Shown one piece after another: positions 8,120-15,795 of a DNA stretch of 64,000 nucleotides (position 1 is its first letter; every line of letters starts with the position of its first letter). The notes under the pieces are model-generated. The model saw only the letters and a list, made by a program, of their open reading frames with translations. It was not told the DNA's origin and did no database searches. Made by a program: the position numbers and the translations under genes. The DNA is from Myxococcales bacterium (GTDB lineage Bacteria; Myxococcota_A; Polyangia; Nannocystales; Nannocystaceae), in assembly GCA_020633315.1 (NCBI GenBank), contig JACKDV010000006.1, positions 1-64,000 of the forward strand. The letters are read 5' to 3'.

Positions 8120-9343
8120 ATGAGGAGCTCGCTCGCCGCCGCCTCGCTCGAGGGCCCCGGGTCCGACCCGAGCGCCCCGATCGCGGCGCTGTTCGACGAG
8201 CACTGCGCCTTCGTGTGCCGGGTGCTGCGGCACCACGGCGTGGACGATGCGACCCTCGACGACGCGGTCCAGGACGTGTTCGTCACCGCCTACCGCCGCT
8301 GGTCGAGCTTCGAGGGCCGCAGCAGCGCGCGGAGCTGGCTGTACGGCATCGCGCGGCGGATCGCCTCTCGCTACCGACGCTCGGCCGACGCCCGGGCGCG
8401 CCGCTTCGTGGCCACCGACGAGCCCGCCGAGGGCCTTGACGAACCCTTCGATCGCGCCCATGCGGCCCACAGCCTCGCCACCCTGCTCGAGCGCATCGAT
8501 CGCGACAAGCGGCTGGTGCTCGTGCTCAGCGAGCTCGAGGGCATGACCGCCCCCGAGATCGCCGAGGCGCTACAGATCCCGGTGGGCACCGTGTACTCGC
8601 GCCTGCGCGCCGCATGGCAGGGCCTGGGTCACGAGGCGGGTCGCGAGCGCCAGCGACTGCGACGCGGGCTGCAGGGCCTGCACCCGACCGCGCCGGCCCC
8701 CGAGCGCCGCCGCCGGATGTGGGGGATGATCGCGGCCGGGCTCGGCCCTGCGTCGAGCGTGGCCCCGGTGGCGACCGGCGTGGGCTGGGTGGCGCAGATC
8801 AAGTGGGTGGTGGTGGGCGCGGCGCTCGGAGCCGGCCTGGTGGGCGCTCGACTGGCGATGGTCGAGCCCGCCGCGCGCGTGCCCGTCGTCCCGACCACCG
8901 CACGCTCGCCCGTCGAGGGCTCGAGTCCCGAGCACGACCCGGCCCCTCGTGCCTCGCCTGCCCTCGCCACCGCTCCCGCGCCCGACCCCGCGCCCGCGCG
9001 CCCGCCCGGCGCGACCGCGGTGCCGCCCGCGTCGCGGGTCCCCTCACCTCCCTCGCCGACCCGAGCACCGACCACGACGGCGCCCGCCGAGCACGAGCCC
9101 ACCGACGATCTGGCTGCCGAGCTCGCCCTGCTGCGCGACGCCAAGCGGGCGATCCAGCGGGGCCGCGGCGTCGAGGCCCTCGCCCTGCTCGAGCGCCATG
9201 CCCAGCGCTTCCCCCGAGGACAGCTCGCCGACGAGCGCCGTGCCGCACGGATCGCGGCCTTGTGCCTGGCCGGCCGAGCCGACGATGCTGCCCGCGAGGC
9301 AGCGGCCCTTGGTCGCGACCCTGCCGCCGCCTGTTCGTCATGA
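8120..9343 (+). CDS. ECF-like sigma factor with membrane anchor and C-terminal helical domain
   Basis: A 407-residue sigma-70-family protein, about twice the usual ECF length. Region 2 (about residues 22-95) contains the DDAVQDVFVTAYRRW core and RSWLYGIARR. Region 4 (about 125-175) ends with the helix-turn-helix IPVGTVYSRLRAAW. After it come a hydrophobic segment (about 229-250), a Pro/Ala/Thr linker (about 255-325) and a helical C-terminus with a repeat-like pattern (ALLRDAKRAIQ, LALLERHAQRF). The layout suggests a membrane-tethered sigma factor with its own periplasmic sensing arm in place of a separate anti-sigma factor. GGAGGGG at 8105-8111 supports the ATG. It follows the barrel-like gene by 25 bp. 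Confidence 0.85.
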   Translation: MRSSLAAASLEGPGSDPSAPIAALFDEHCAFVCRVLRHHGVDDATLDDAVQDVFVTAYRRWSSFEGRSSARSWLYGIARRIASRYRRSADARARRFVATDEPAEGLDEPFDRAHAAHSLATLLERIDRDKRLVLVLSELEGMTAPEIAEALQIPVGTVYSRLRAAWQGLGHEAGRERQRLRRGLQGLHPTAPAPERRRRMWGMIAAGLGPASSVAPVATGVGWVAQIKWVVVGAALGAGLVGARLAMVEPAARVPVVPTTARSPVEGSSPEHDPAPRASPALATAPAPDPAPARPPGATAVPPASRVPSPPSPTRAPTTTAPAEHEPTDDLAAELALLRDAKRAIQRGRGVEALALLERHAQRFPRGQLADERRAARIAALCLAGRADDAAREAAALGRDPAAACSS

Positions 9344-9385
9344 ATGTGGGTTTTCGATGACTCGCTCTGCTACCCTGGCGCCGTG

Positions 9386-10030
9386 ATGACCTGGCTTCGC
9401 GTGATCTCCTCACCGCTGCTCGCCCTGGCCCTGGCCCTGGCCTCGGGCTGCCAGAACAACACGGTCCTGCTCGAATTCGAGACCGACAACAGCGATGACG
9501 ACGGCGCCACCACCGGGGACGAGACCGGGGCAGCGCCCACCACCACCTCCTCCACCACCTCGCCGCCCCCCGACATGGGCGTCAGCTCGGGACGCAGCTT
9601 CCTGCTGGCCATGAGCACCCCTCTGGACCCCTCCCTGCCCTTCCAGGCCATCGTGACCATCGACGAGTCGCCGGGGCAGGTCGACATGAGCCTGCAGTGG
9701 CTCAGCCTGAGCCTGGGCAGCCGCACCGCGCCCCGCCAGCCCGTGGGCGAGGTCTACTACTACTCGATCCCCATCGATCAGAGCGGCTTCATCTACTGGG
9801 ACCTCGGCACCGTCGACATCCCGGCCGCGGCCAACCCCATCACGGCGGCCGACGTCACCGCCACGGTGCTGGCGGGCGCCACCCCGGTGGGCGACCCCGC
9901 CTACTGCGGCGAGGTGGCGGGCATGGTGATCTCGCCGATCGCCTTCGATCTCGCCGGCTCCACCCACGCGATGACCGAGGTGCGCAGCCTGTCCGAGCTC
10001 CCGACCGACTTCCTGTCGTCCTGCCCGTAG
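9386..10030 (+). CDS. Hypothetical lipoprotein
   Basis: A 214-residue predicted lipoprotein. ATG 9386 gives a clean signal peptide ending with the lipobox ASGC (Cys near residue 21); upstream in-frame codons from 9344 add a non-signal-like stretch. A Thr/Ser/Gly/Asp/Pro linker follows, then a domain of about 150 residues rich in beta-prone sequence (MSLQWLSLSLG, VYYYSIPID) with two Cys residues. It resembles the other linker-bearing lipoproteins here but no named family. It lies 42 bp after the sigma-factor gene on the same strand and could be a target or co-transcribed partner. It converges with a small gene at 10044. Confidence 0.55.
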   Translation: MTWLRVISSPLLALALALASGCQNNTVLLEFETDNSDDDGATTGDETGAAPTTTSSTTSPPPDMGVSSGRSFLLAMSTPLDPSLPFQAIVTIDESPGQVDMSLQWLSLSLGSRTAPRQPVGEVYYYSIPIDQSGFIYWDLGTVDIPAAANPITAADVTATVLAGATPVGDPAYCGEVAGMVISPIAFDLAGSTHAMTEVRSLSELPTDFLSSCP

Positions 10031-10043
10031 CGGAGCTCGGCCC

Positions 10044-10421
10044 TCATCCCTCGCACGGGGCGTTCCACAGGCGAAGGGCGAGGGCCGCTCGCGCCGCAGT
10101 CGGGCCGTGGTCCACCCGCACCGTGCCCAGCCACCCCGGGGCGCGGCTCGGCCCGGCCATCGCGGCCACGAGGGCGGCGATGAGCGGGCCCGAGTGGCAC
10201 AGCACCACCAGCTCGCGCTCGCCGAGCCACAGATCGTCGCCGCGCTCGAAGTACACCAGCGACACCGCCCGGTGCTCCCGCAGCCGGAGCCCCAGACCCA
10301 CCATCACGGGGTGCGGGTCGCCCTGGCCCGTCCACCACAGCAGGGTCAGGGGAGGCCTCGGCGCCGGGGCCAAGGGCTGGTCGGAGCGCATCCGCTCGCG
10401 CTCGTTGGAAGAGTAGCCCAT
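10044..10421 (-). CDS. Small hypothetical protein
   Basis: A protein of about 125 residues that I do not recognise. The frame extends up to 10526, but the extra N-terminal 35 residues are Arg-rich, so ATG 10421 (MGYSSNER) or 10391 is more natural. The body shows a hydrophobic, regular strand/helix pattern (LTLLWWTG, LVVLCHSGPLIAALVAAM), suggesting a small soluble alpha/beta domain. No signal peptide is evident. It lies downstream of the lipoprotein gene 10622-11770 on the same strand. The coding call rests on composition only. Confidence 0.4.
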   Translation of the reverse strand: MGYSSNERERMRSDQPLAPAPRPPLTLLWWTGQGDPHPVMVGLGLRLREHRAVSLVYFERGDDLWLGERELVVLCHSGPLIAALVAAMAGPSRAPGWLGTVRVDHGPTAARAALALRLWNAPCEG

Positions 10422-10621
10422 CCTCGGCTCGGCCTCGATCCTCACGAGGGGACGACGAAGCAATGCCCGTACCAACCCGGCACGCCCCTGGCCTCGCGAT
10501 GGATCCAGTGCGGAACGACGTCCCATCGGCGACCAGCCCCGACACCACGGCCCGCCGGAGCCCCGCCGCGTAACGCCTCGCTACACGGCGTGCCTCGATC
10601 CGTCACCCGACCCGGGGGCGC

Positions 10622-11770
10622 TCACTGCTTGGAGCCGCACGGGCCCCCGAAGCCCTCGGGGGCCAGGCGCACGAGGATCGGCCCCCACATCGTCGCAACG
10701 GCGTGCACGCCCCCGCCGAGCTCGGCCATCTCCACGCTCTCGCGCACGCAGCCGATCACCCGCGGCGGGCCCTCGGGCTCCAGCAACACGCGCCCCGCCT
10801 CGATGGTCACCCGCGGCGCCGACTCGGCCGCGCCCCAGGGCCGCGAGTAGCCGGGCGAGCCCGAGCCACAGCCATAGCCCGCGCCGAAGTCGGGCACCTC
10901 GAGGTCGCGCGCCGCCACGAAGCCCACGTAGGACACGTCGTCCTCGCACGGGCGCGTGTACTCCACCAGGCGATGGCCCCGAGAGGCCTTCTTGGTCACG
11001 GCCCGCACGAACTCGTCGTCGTCCAGCGTCACCAGGGTCTTGCCCTTGCCCGGCCGCTCGCGCAGCGCGGTCGTGCGCTTGGTGACCAGCTCCGGCCCGG
11101 CATCCTCGTCGTCGTCCGATCGATCCTCGGGTCGCGCCACGCTCGTGCCCAGCACCTGGGTGTCGACCCAGCCCGTCCACTCCACCTCGTGCCCCCGCCA
11201 GCGCACCTGGGTCGCCTCGCCCTCCTCGGCCAGCGCCTCCACCCAGGTGCCGAGGTCCACCACCACGTGCCCCCGCTGCGGAGGATCGAGGAAGACGAAG
11301 CCGGGCTCGGGTCGCAGCGGCACCCGAGCGAGCATCACCGGCTGCGCATCGGCCCGCTCCACGTGCAGCAGCAGCCGGACCCCCGGCTCGTCCACCACCA
11401 CCCGAGGTCGCTCCTCGTCCTCGAGCACCATCAGGCGGCGCGGCCCGGGCAGCAATTCCCGGTCGGCCAGCCCCTGCTCCACCCCGTCGCTGCGGAAGCG
11501 CACCGGTCCGCGGCGTGCCACCGCCATCCGGTGCTCGCCCTCCCACCACCCGATCCAGCGCTCGGCGAGCAGCTCGGCCACCTCCTCGTAGCCCTCGATC
11601 GCGATCGGCTCGGGCGCGGGCTCCGGCGCGGCCGGGGCGGGCGAGGGCGAGGGCTCCGGCACCCGGACCGTGGGTCGCTCCGACACGGGCGCGGGCTCGG
11701 GCGCGGGGGCCTGCGCCCGAGCGCACGCGGCGAGAGCGATCGCGAGGGCGACGAGAGGACGACAGCGCAC
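10622..11770 (-). CDS. Hypothetical lipoprotein with SH3-like segment
   Basis: A 382-residue predicted lipoprotein. The signal peptide ends with LAAC (Cys16), followed by about 45 residues of Pro/Ala/Glu linker. The globular region begins near residue 58 (IEGYEEVAELLAERWIGWW). Around residues 230-275 a TTALRERPGKGKTLVTL segment resembles the opening of an SH3b-type envelope domain. The last 110 residues carry four Cys residues. The family is unknown. Nothing in the neighbourhood fixes a function; the gene is followed on the same strand by the small gene at 10044. Confidence 0.55.
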   Translation of the reverse strand: MRCRPLVALAIALAACARAQAPAPEPAPVSERPTVRVPEPSPSPAPAAPEPAPEPIAIEGYEEVAELLAERWIGWWEGEHRMAVARRGPVRFRSDGVEQGLADRELLPGPRRLMVLEDEERPRVVVDEPGVRLLLHVERADAQPVMLARVPLRPEPGFVFLDPPQRGHVVVDLGTWVEALAEEGEATQVRWRGHEVEWTGWVDTQVLGTSVARPEDRSDDDEDAGPELVTKRTTALRERPGKGKTLVTLDDDEFVRAVTKKASRGHRLVEYTRPCEDDVSYVGFVAARDLEVPDFGAGYGCGSGSPGYSRPWGAAESAPRVTIEAGRVLLEPEGPPRVIGCVRESVEMAELGGGVHAVATMWGPILVRLAPEGFGGPCGSKQ

Positions 11771-11849
11771 GGGCGGAGTCTACCGCGACCCGCCGAGCGC
11801 GGTGAGCCCACCGGCCCGCTCGCGAGCCGCCCTCCGGTCGGTGCCCGCG

Positions 11850-12182
11850 TCAAGGCAGCTCGAAGTGCATGGGGTCGCAGCCGAGCTGACGCCCCTCGGC
11901 CTCGGTGCTGCTGTCGGGACCGCCCCAGTGCCCGCCCCACGAGAAGCCGCAGCCTTCCATCAGCGAGACGAAGCGCGGCGGGAGATCGACCCGCACCGTC
12001 TCCAACTGGTTCGTGCACAGGTACTTCGTCCAGTAGTCGCTGGCCTCCGGATCCAGCTTCTCTCCGCTGCTGCAGGCGGTGCGACCACCATGACGCGAGC
12101 CCGTGGCGATGCAATCACAATGGTCCGGGAATCGTCGACTCACCCGATCCGAGTGCTGGGAGAATTCGTGACGGTGGCCCAC
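11850..12182 (-). pseudogene. C-terminal remnant of an M15 family peptidase
   Basis: The last 65 or so residues read as the C-terminal part of an M15C D,D-carboxypeptidase-like protein: FVSLMEGCGFSWGGHWGG followed by DPMHFEL, where the final His is a zinc ligand. The first half of the domain, with the other zinc ligands, is missing. The upstream residues (to 12182) are rich in His/Cys/Arg and do not look like peptidase. Full members are usually 200 residues or more. The remnant is next to the PD-(D/E)XK-like gene at 12310, and the local DNA is less GC-biased than its neighbours, so an insertion or deletion probably removed the N-terminal half. Confidence 0.6.
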
Positions 12183-12309
12183 CCACGGTCAGGTGGTCCG
12201 CCCACCGGTGGGCCACTCGGGGATCATCGCCTCTCCAAGCTCTCGGAATCCTTCGATCGACCTCACGGAACGGTCCTTGCCACATCGAGGGGCTCGACGA
12301 GCGCGATCG

Positions 12310-13227
12310 ATGCCCTCTGCGGAGCACCAGTCCCTCACGCGCCTCCTCACCGAGGCCCGTGGAGCCTTCGCGGCTGCGCTCGCGCTGGTCGGCATCGAGC
12401 TCTGCGGCGAGCTCGAGATCCGTCCCGGTCCCGACGCCGTGCGCGATGGTGGCCCGTCGGACCTGCTCCCCGACGGTACCCTGATCGCCCACCGGCGCGA
12501 CGGCGAGGCCGAGGAGGCCTTCGTGGTCGACGTCCAGCTCCGCAGGGATCCCAGCAAGCCCGACACCTGGGTGGTCTACGTCTCGATCACTCGCCGACGG
12601 CTGCGGTGCCCCACCACGCTGGTCGTCGTCACGCCCTACCAGGGGGTGGCCAACTGGGCGGCGCAGCCCATCGAGATCGGCCGTGGGGCCTCGCTCGCCG
12701 CGGTGGTGATCGGGCCCCGCCAGATCCCCCCCGAGGTCTCGCTCGAACGGGCCCGAGAGGTACCGACCCTGGCCACCCTCGCCGTGGTCGCGCATGGCCG
12801 GGGGCCCCACGCGGAGCACGTGGGTCGCGTCGCCATCGAGACCATTCGTTACATGCTCGCTCGCAATGACGACCACACTCGCTATCATGCCGACGTCGTC
12901 TATGCGTTCCTCGACGACGACGTGCGACGGAAGCTGGAGACCGAGATGGAAGCTCGAATCGAAGGACCTCCCTATAGCAGCTACTTGCGTCGGCTCGAGG
13001 CCGAGGGCTGGGAGCGGGGCCAGGCCGAGGGCTGGCGGCGGGGCCAGGCCGAGGGGCAGGTCCGGGGGCAGGCGATCATGCTGGTGCACCTGATCGACGG
13101 GCGTGGTCTTCGGGCCACCGAGCCCCAGCGGGCGCGCATGCTCTCGTGCACCGACGAGCGCCTGCTGCAGCACTGGTTCGACCGGGCGATCACGGCCTCC
13201 TCGGTCGACGAGATCCTCGCTCCCTGA
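12310..13227 (+). CDS. PD-(D/E)XK nuclease-like protein (Rpn/Uma2/DUF4351 style)
   Basis: A 305-residue protein. ATG 12310 starts the recognisable domain; the frame is open back to 12193. A nuclease-like core is seen in SDLLPDG followed about 25 residues later by FVVDVQLRRD, which fits a PD-(D/E)XK fold with D...D-x-Q in place of the usual ExK. The C-terminus has three EG-WxRGQA repeats and a helical tail. This arrangement is common in Rpn-like proteins, which are numerous in myxobacteria and cyanobacteria and often linked with mobile DNA. Whether it still cuts DNA is uncertain because the Lys is replaced by Gln. It sits beside a truncated peptidase gene. Confidence 0.6.
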   Translation: MPSAEHQSLTRLLTEARGAFAAALALVGIELCGELEIRPGPDAVRDGGPSDLLPDGTLIAHRRDGEAEEAFVVDVQLRRDPSKPDTWVVYVSITRRRLRCPTTLVVVTPYQGVANWAAQPIEIGRGASLAAVVIGPRQIPPEVSLERAREVPTLATLAVVAHGRGPHAEHVGRVAIETIRYMLARNDDHTRYHADVVYAFLDDDVRRKLETEMEARIEGPPYSSYLRRLEAEGWERGQAEGWRRGQAEGQVRGQAIMLVHLIDGRGLRATEPQRARMLSCTDERLLQHWFDRAITASSVDEILAP

Positions 13228-13239
13228 GCCCGGCTCGGC

Positions 13240-14109
13240 CTACCGCGGCGTGGCCACGATGCCGAGCATCAGCGGCATCGCCGGCACCCCCGAGGGCATG
13301 CCGTAGCGTCGATCGGGCAGCCGCTCCATGCCGTCGAAGACTCGGCAACCATTGGCGTAGGGGTACTCGCGCAGGGTCTCCACGAACAGGCCCGCGTCGG
13401 CGATCGCCTGCACCGTCTGCGCCACCGTGTGCTGGAAGGCCACCGCGGGCTCCGGGTTGACGAAGCCCTCCACGCCCTCGGCCCGCCCCATGGGCGTGAG
13501 GTCGTCGCCGCTGCGGGCCACGTAGTCGTTGACGCCACCCTCGTGCAGCGGACCCTCGATGAAGTAGGGCTCCACCACCTTGCCCTGGGCGTCGAAGCTC
13601 CACACCAGCGGGTGGAACTCGAGCAGCACCAGGCGACCACCCGGCGCGAGGACGGAGGCCACCCCGCGGGCCCAGCGAGGCAGGTCGGCGAGCCAGCCGA
13701 TGGTGCCGTAGCTCGAGAACACCCGGTCGAAGCGCTCGCCGGCCGCGGCCGCCTCGTCGAGCCAGTCGAGCACGTCGGCGCGCACGAGCTCGGCGCTCAG
13801 CCCCGACTCGGCCGACAGCGCGCGGGCCTCGGCGATCGCCGCGTCGGAGATGTCGACCCCCGTCACCCGAGCGCCCTGGGCCACCAGCGACAGCGAGTCC
13901 TGGCCGCAGTTGCACTGTAGGTGGAGCAGCCGCTGTCCCTCGAGCGGGCCGAGCAGCTCGAGCTCCTCGGGGAACAGGGTGCTGCCGCCGCGGCGCAGGA
14001 ACCCGGCCTGGTCGTGCTTGTGGCTCTGGTGGGCGGGCGTCACCGCATTCCACGAGCGCCGGTTCTGCTCGTGGAACGCACGCCGCTCGTCGTCGGTCGA
14101 GGCGGACAT
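13240..14109 (-). CDS. Class I SAM-dependent methyltransferase
   Basis: A 289-residue soluble methyltransferase. Motif I is LLHLQCNCGQDSLSL (about residues 60-75), a variant of the usual GxGxG loop seen in a subfamily of small-molecule methyltransferases. The acidic loop is VTGVDIS, the post-I region DVLDW, and motif IV is around FSSYGTIGWL. The N-terminus (RRSWNAVTPAHQSHK) matches the cap of this subfamily. The substrate is unknown. It converges on the PD-(D/E)XK-like gene with 12 bp between stops and is transcribed away from the lipoprotein gene upstream of it. Confidence 0.85.
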   Translation of the reverse strand: MSASTDDERRAFHEQNRRSWNAVTPAHQSHKHDQAGFLRRGGSTLFPEELELLGPLEGQRLLHLQCNCGQDSLSLVAQGARVTGVDISDAAIAEARALSAESGLSAELVRADVLDWLDEAAAAGERFDRVFSSYGTIGWLADLPRWARGVASVLAPGGRLVLLEFHPLVWSFDAQGKVVEPYFIEGPLHEGGVNDYVARSGDDLTPMGRAEGVEGFVNPEPAVAFQHTVAQTVQAIADAGLFVETLREYPYANGCRVFDGMERLPDRRYGMPSGVPAMPLMLGIVATPR

Positions 14110-14147
14110 CGGAGCGGGGGCCTAGCACGTCCCCCGCGATCGCGCCG

Positions 14148-14606
14148 CTAGAATTCCGCCGACGGAGGTGGATCGTAGGTGATCACCTCCCATGCGCCGC
14201 TCCTACACACGATCGATGCGCCCCCGCAGGTGCCGTACCCACACGAGAGCCCCTCGTGACGGCAGCGCTCGCCCGAGGCCGGCACCGCGTCGGGACAGCC
14301 CGCGGGACGACGCACGCAGGCCCAGGTGGTGTCGTTGGGCGCCTCGGGCATCTCGGCCCCACGACACGGCGAGGAGCAGCTGCACAGCAGCTCGCCGTCG
14401 CGACACGACGCGCCGTGGGGGCTGCAGGCTGCCCCCACGCGGCAGCCCGCGGGGGTCGGCGGGGTCGATGCGCGAGGCCCCGACCCCGCGGCGCCCGAGC
14501 CCGCAGGAGCGGTCCCGTCTGCGGGAGGGGGCGCGGCAAAGGGCCCTGATGAGCGCGAGCAGGCGCCCAGCAGGCACAGCAGCAACTGCACGCTCCACCG
14601 ACCCAT
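14148..14606 (-). CDS. Cys-rich lipoprotein
   Basis: A 152-residue predicted lipoprotein. ATG 14606 opens a signal peptide ending in LLGAC (Cys16). A short Pro/Ala/Gly linker follows and then a region with 14 or more Cys residues (CRVGAACSPHG, CSCSSPC, CRHEGLSCGYGTCGG), so the mature protein should be tightly disulfide-bonded at the surface. The frame stays open up to 15191, but that part is antisense to the AsnB-like gene and has no signal peptide. It is divergent from the biosynthetic-type operon starting at 14710, with a 103-bp gap. Confidence 0.6.
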   Translation of the reverse strand: MGRWSVQLLLCLLGACSRSSGPFAAPPPADGTAPAGSGAAGSGPRASTPPTPAGCRVGAACSPHGASCRDGELLCSCSSPCRGAEMPEAPNDTTWACVRRPAGCPDAVPASGERCRHEGLSCGYGTCGGASIVCRSGAWEVITYDPPPSAEF

Positions 14607-14709
14607 CGCGCCAGCATAGCCGACGCCCATCGCCCGGGATGGCGCAGCCCCCGCGGCGCAGGCTCGAGGCTCGCGGACGGGCCGGGAAATCCGATACTCG
14701 GGGAACACG

Positions 14710-15795
14710 ATGGCGCCGCTCGAGCCCCGCCGAGGACCCGTCGAGCCCCCGTGGCCCGCGCGAGCCTGGCACGGGCTCGACTGGTCGCTGGTCCGCACCG
14801 GCGACGGAGCCCGCGGCGAGCGATTGCAGGCGCTGGTCACCGGCCCCATCGCGCTCGATCGACACGGCGTGGACGAAGCCTGGGGCCTGCGATCGGCCAC
14901 CCATCGGCGCACCATCGTCCGGGGCATCGAGCGACGACCGCCCGACGAGCTCCCGACGATGGATGCTCGCAACGCCCCCGCGCTCGCGCGAGCACCCGTG
15001 CCGCCGACGATGGATGCCCACGCCGCGTCGCCTGCCGCTCGCGAGGCGATCTTCGAGGCCGCCGTGGCTCGCCTCGCCGCCCAGGACCCCACGGCCGCGC
15101 TGGCCCTGGGCGGTGGGATCGATGCCGCGGCCGTGCTCGTGGCCTGGCACCGCCTCACCGGCCGCTGGCCGGTGGTGGTCACCCTACGCACCGGCCTACC
15201 CGACTACGACGAGCTCACCGCGACCCACGAGCTCTGCGCTCGACTCGGCGCCCCCCTCGAGGCCATCGATGTGCCCCCCAGCCACCTGCTCGCCGGGCTC
15301 TCCGCTGCGGTGGCCGCCGCCCAGTGCCCGCTGTACGACCTGCACCCGGTGGGTCGCCTGGGCCTGGCCCGCGCGCTCCGAGCCCGGGGCCATCGCACGC
15401 TGGTCACGGGCGACGGCGCCGACGCAGCCTTCCGCGGTCGACCCGACTATGATTACGTCCCCATCGTGGCGGCGCTGACCGAGGCGGCCGGGCTGCGGGC
15501 GTGCTCGCCCTTCTGGGACGACGCGGTGCTGGGCTCGCTGCGCGCCTCGGGCCCCGACCCCGACAAGGCCTGGCTGCGCGCCTACCTCGAGCGCCGTGGC
15601 GTGCCCAGCCGCCTCGCCCGTCGACCCAAGCGCTCGCGCCGGCTGGGCGCGCTGGGCCTGCACCCCGACCCCGCCGCGCTGCACCCCCTGGCCGCCGCGC
15701 TCGATCGGCCGCTGCACCTTCGCACCGAGCGAGCGCGCGTGTCCTGGGCCACCCTGCACCGGCTGGTGTCGATGCTCGAGGAGGGCACCGCCTGA
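14710..15795 (+). CDS. Asparagine-synthetase-like ATP-PPase domain protein, no glutaminase
   Basis: A 361-residue protein whose residues about 115-330 match the synthetase (ATP-pyrophosphatase) half of AsnB. The pyrophosphate loop reads ALGGGIDAAAV where AsnB has SGGxDSS, so the first Ser and the Asp-Ser pair are altered. The second signature is good: TGDGADAAFRG for GDGADELFGG. The N-terminal 100 residues have no Cys2 nucleophile and are not a glutaminase. It may be an amide ligase using a free amine, or a catalytically weak partner of the full-length AsnB that follows; their stop and start overlap by one base (TGATG). It is the first gene of a seven-gene operon. Confidence 0.75.
   Translation: MAPLEPRRGPVEPPWPARAWHGLDWSLVRTGDGARGERLQALVTGPIALDRHGVDEAWGLRSATHRRTIVRGIERRPPDELPTMDARNAPALARAPVPPTMDAHAASPAAREAIFEAAVARLAAQDPTAALALGGGIDAAAVLVAWHRLTGRWPVVVTLRTGLPDYDELTATHELCARLGAPLEAIDVPPSHLLAGLSAAVAAAQCPLYDLHPVGRLGLARALRARGHRTLVTGDGADAAFRGRPDYDYVPIVAALTEAAGLRACSPFWDDAVLGSLRASGPDPDKAWLRAYLERRGVPSRLARRPKRSRRLGALGLHPDPAALHPLAAALDRPLHLRTERARVSWATLHRLVSMLEEGTA

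Noticed and set aside
12193..12309. Upstream extension of the PD-(D/E)XK-like gene
   Set aside because: The 39 extra residues are Ser/Arg/Pro-rich and unlike the family; ATG 12310 begins the domain.
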